From Mesotoga sp. BH458_6_3_2_1 (GTDB lineage Bacteria > Thermotogota > Thermotogae > Petrotogales > Kosmotogaceae), in NCBI RefSeq assembly GCF_003664995.1, contig NZ_JFHL01000002.1:248001-312000 (forward strand): a DNA stretch of 64,000 nucleotides. The letters run 5' to 3'. Under the pieces are notes generated by a model. That model saw nothing but the letters and a program-made list of their open reading frames with translations, had not been told where the DNA came from and made no database searches. This document shows, one piece after another, positions 61,904-64,000 of this stretch. A program made the position numbers and the translations under genes. Every line of letters starts with the position of its first letter. The first letter of the stretch is position 1.

Positions 61904-62175
61904 TGATTTTGGGATTGGGTTGCGCTGCCTTCATTGTAGCAACTGCTTCGGGAATTCTATTCGCAAAGCTGATGAATATGTTTTCAGTGAACAAAGTGAA
62001 TCCTTTGATAGGCGCCGCAGGTGTTTCTGCTGTTCCAACCGCCGCAAGGGTGGCACAGAAAGTAGCATCGGAGGAAGATCCGACAAACTTCGTTCTTATG
62101 CACGCTATGGGGCCGAACATCGCTGGTGTGATCGGATCGGCAGTTGCTGCGGGGGTATTCCTTTCAATAATATGA
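61903..62175 (+). CDS. Sodium-pumping decarboxylase beta subunit, C-terminal fragment
   Basis: 90 residues; reads [38 protein letters not shown] (region VIII of OadB, with Asn/Ser/Arg of the Na+ path) and [20 protein letters not shown]. Relative to family members, about 50-60 residues (the loop and helix that normally carry the 'GNL...GLSVG' segment) are missing between the two fragments, and the two lie in different frames. Confidence 0.78.
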   Translation: MILGLGCAAFIVATASGILFAKLMNMFSVNKVNPLIGAAGVSAVPTAARVAQKVASEEDPTNFVLMHAMGPNIAGVIGSAVAAGVFLSII

Positions 62176-62197
62176 TAATGTTGAGTAGGAGGACATA

Positions 62198-62422
62198 ATG
62201 GCCGAAAAGAAGCAGTTTCAAGTTAATATCAATCACACTCTGTGTAAGAAGTGCGGCATATGCTATTGGATATGTCCCACGAAAACGATCACTAAGGGTG
62301 AGCTGGGAAGGCCACAGATAGTTGATCATAAGACCTGCATTGGTTGCCTTATGTGTGAAAACGCTTGTCCTGATTTTGCGATCGATGTTCATGAGATAGA
62401 GGCGGTGAAAGAAAATGCGTGA
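62198..62422 (+). CDS. korD: Ferredoxin-like delta subunit of 2-oxoacid:ferredoxin oxidoreductase
   Basis: 74 residues with GGAGGAC upstream. Two [4Fe-4S] motifs: CKKCGICYWICP and CIGCLMCENACP. The order ferredoxin-then-alpha subunit and an 8-nt overlap with korA identify it as the KorD-type subunit that takes electrons from oxidative decarboxylation of a 2-oxoacid. Confidence 0.92.
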   Translation: MAEKKQFQVNINHTLCKKCGICYWICPTKTITKGELGRPQIVDHKTCIGCLMCENACPDFAIDVHEIEAVKENA

Positions 62423-63569
62423 GTTTATGCTGCTTCAGGGTGATGAAGCATGTGCACTTGGAGCGATAAAGGCTGGATGTAAGTTTTTCGCCGGCTATCC
62501 AATTACGCCGGCCACAGAAATTGCAGAGACTATGGCAAGAGAGCTTCCAAAGATTGGAGGAACTTTCATTCAAATGGAGGATGAAATTGCAAGTGCGGCA
62601 GCAATAATTGGCGCATCACTCGCAGGTGAGAAATCAATGACTGCAACTAGTGGTCCGGGTTTTTCTCTGATGCAGGAAGCCATAGGATACGCGGCTATGA
62701 CTGAAACTCCTACCGTAATAGTTAACGTACAGCGAGGCGGGCCCTCAACAGGTATGCCCACAAAGACGGCTCAAGGAGATATCATGCAAGCGAGATGGGG
62801 CACTCATGGGGATCACCAGATTATTGCCATTTACCCCTCAAATGTTGAAGAAGTTTACAAGTATATTATCACCGCCTTCAATTATGCGGAATTATATAGA
62901 ACGCCGGTAATCTTTCTGATGGATGAAATTCTGGGTCATATGAGGGAAAGTGTTTATCTCCCACATGATTCAGAAATTATGGAAGTTCAAAGAGTGGGTG
63001 AGACAGAAATGGCCGAAGATGATATCTTCCATCCTTTTGAAGGTGATGATCAGATGATGGCCACACCACTTGTTAAGATGGGGAAGTCGAGATTTCATGT
63101 TTCCGGCCTTGTTCATGACGAGTCGGGGTTTCCTGTTGGATCACCATCTGATTCTGCCAGGCTGCTGAGAAGGCTTGACAACAAGATCAGACTTCACAGT
63201 GATGAAATAGTCATATATGATGAGTATATGACAGAGGATGCTGAAATACTTGTTCTAGCATATGGATCGGTTGCTAGAAGCGCAATCAAGGCCGTAAAGA
63301 TGGCAAGAGAGGACAAGATCAATGTTGGACTCTTCAAACCTGTTACCATTTGGCCATTTCCAAGTACAAGACTCAGGCAGCTCCTGAAAAAAGTAAGTGC
63401 CGTAATTGTTGCCGAGATGAACCTTGGGCAAATTCTCTATGAAGTGTCCAGATTAAACAAGCGTGGCGCAAAAATTGAGCATCTGAGTAAAGTTAATGGT
63501 GAATTAATAACTCCACAGGAAGTTCTCGACGCTATATCGAGGGTTAAGTCCGAGATAATGGATCTATAG
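62415..63569 (+). CDS. korA: 2-oxoacid:ferredoxin oxidoreductase alpha subunit
   Basis: 384 residues. FMLLQGDEACALGAIKAGCK, FFAGYPITPATEIAETMARE (conserved YPITP motif that contacts TPP/substrate), TATSGPGFSLMQEAIGYA, QRGGPSTGMPTKTAQGDI and the C-terminal EILVLAYGSVARSAIKAV domain. Family alpha chain of the KorAB type (2-oxoglutarate or similar). The TPP-binding beta subunit is not found downstream: the gene ends 118 nt before spoVS, which has its own promoter. Confidence 0.93.
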   Translation: MREFMLLQGDEACALGAIKAGCKFFAGYPITPATEIAETMARELPKIGGTFIQMEDEIASAAAIIGASLAGEKSMTATSGPGFSLMQEAIGYAAMTETPTVIVNVQRGGPSTGMPTKTAQGDIMQARWGTHGDHQIIAIYPSNVEEVYKYIITAFNYAELYRTPVIFLMDEILGHMRESVYLPHDSEIMEVQRVGETEMAEDDIFHPFEGDDQMMATPLVKMGKSRFHVSGLVHDESGFPVGSPSDSARLLRRLDNKIRLHSDEIVIYDEYMTEDAEILVLAYGSVARSAIKAVKMAREDKINVGLFKPVTIWPFPSTRLRQLLKKVSAVIVAEMNLGQILYEVSRLNKRGAKIEHLSKVNGELITPQEVLDAISRVKSEIMDL

Positions 63570-63622
63570 AGATTCAAATACAATGATTCTTCCTTCTTTT
63601 TGCGAACAGTATGTTAAAACTT

Positions 63623-63652
63623 TTGCTAATTGAGCGGCCTCTGTGGTAGAAT
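63623..63652 (+). promoter_or_regulatory. Promoter of spoVS
   Basis: TTGCTA (63623-63628), 18-nt spacer, extended -10 TGG-TAGAAT (63644-63652); start near 63659, ribosome site AAAGGAGGAA follows. Confidence 0.75.
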
Positions 63653-63687
63653 TACAGCGAAATTACCTGCAAAAGGAGGAAATCTCA

Positions 63688-63963
63688 ATGGAAATCCTGA
63701 AGGTCAGTTCTAAATCTAATCCGAACAAGGTAGCAGGTGCCATAGCCGGGGTAATCTCAAAGAACGAGCAAGTAGAACTTCAGGCCATTGGCGCTGGTGC
63801 TGTGAATCAAGCAGTAAAGGCAGTTGCCATCGCTTCCAGATTCCTCAGAGAACAGGGTACTAGGGTATATATGGTCCCTGGATTTGTGGAGATTCAAATT
63901 GGCGAAGAGATGCGAACGGGGATCACCATTAAGATTGTTTCTGAGAAAGACGAAAGTAAGTAA
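63688..63963 (+). CDS. spoVS: SpoVS-family protein
   Basis: 91 residues from ATG 63688 (AAAGGAGG upstream); the frame opens at 63643 but that lies over the -10. Starts EILKVSSKSNPNKVAGAIAG and continues AIGAGAVNQAVKAVAIASRF and VYMVPGFVEI, the whole-length SpoVS (Alba-like fold) signature. In Bacillus it affects septation and sporulation; in non-sporulating Thermotogota it is a conserved regulator of unknown target. Own promoter. Confidence 0.95.
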   Translation: MEILKVSSKSNPNKVAGAIAGVISKNEQVELQAIGAGAVNQAVKAVAIASRFLREQGTRVYMVPGFVEIQIGEEMRTGITIKIVSEKDESK

Positions 63964-64000
63964 TGGGGGTTCGATAGTCTCTGATAGTCGGGGGGGGAGG

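Overview
The window looks like a chromosomal segment of a member of the Thermotogota, most likely a Mesotoga/Kosmotogaceae-type organism. This is inferred from gene content, not from a search. The clues are the glpP / G3P-dehydrogenase / FAD-oxidoreductase / DUF1667 cluster, a PPi-type phosphofructokinase with pyruvate-phosphate dikinase, an [FeFe] hydrogenase catalytic subunit with separate NuoE/NuoF-like genes, SpoVS in an apparent non-sporeformer, archaeal-like enzymes (TreT, archaeal-type asparagine synthetase) and frequent 1-17 nt gene overlaps. I see no IS element, prophage, CRISPR array or rRNA. There is one tRNA gene (Asn).

Layout. 1-6.0 kb: end of fba, ackA, a cyclic-nucleotide-binding-type protein whose start appears frameshifted, a convergent GNAT/DUF3783 pair, then an FAH-family hydrolase and DegV. 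6.2-12 kb: an autoregulated LacI-type regulator, a sugar ABC transporter and TreT (trehalose operon). 12-16.8 kb (minus): PPi-PFK and the three-gene proton-translocating transhydrogenase, whose PntB carries two almost identical NADP(H)-binding domains. 17-27.9 kb: two membrane-anchored modular giants (7 cadherin-like and about 12 FnIII-like modules), the hydrogenase subunit HydA, a sugar-phosphate transferase and a phosphoesterase. 27.9-31.2 kb: peptide-type ABC binding protein and permeases without ATPases. 31.2-35 kb: glpP and, divergent from it, a G3P oxidation operon preceded by a leader terminator. 35-36.4 kb: tRNA-Asn and an asparagine synthetase gene preceded by what reads as a complete ribosome-mediated attenuator. 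36.4-44 kb: a radical SAM gene probably read from a leaderless mRNA, smc, then on the minus strand an operon of a lytic transglycosylase-like protein, a GH13 enzyme and a DMT transporter. 44-49 kb (minus): two NuoE/NuoF-like sets. 49-53 kb: apt, pgi, a small unknown gene, coaE and an orphan sugar-binding protein. 53-58.3 kb: MFS transporter and an OpuB-type betaine/choline ABC transporter. 58.4-64 kb: ppdK, a split oadB, korD, korA and spoVS.

How it fits together. Pgi, PPi-PFK, Fba, PPDK and AckA are central sugar-fermentation enzymes, with a PPi-linked upper and lower glycolysis. PntAB, the Nuo-like subunits, HydA and the ferredoxin-linked oxidoreductase handle the reductant. The most novel-looking items are (1) the Asn leader peptide / pause hairpin / antiterminator / terminator set before asparagine synthetase, (2) the duplicated and homogenised domain III of PntB, (3) the terminator placed just before the Shine-Dalgarno of the glycerol-3-phosphate operon next to glpP, and (4) gene-decay or frame anomalies in the cNMP-binding gene and oadB.
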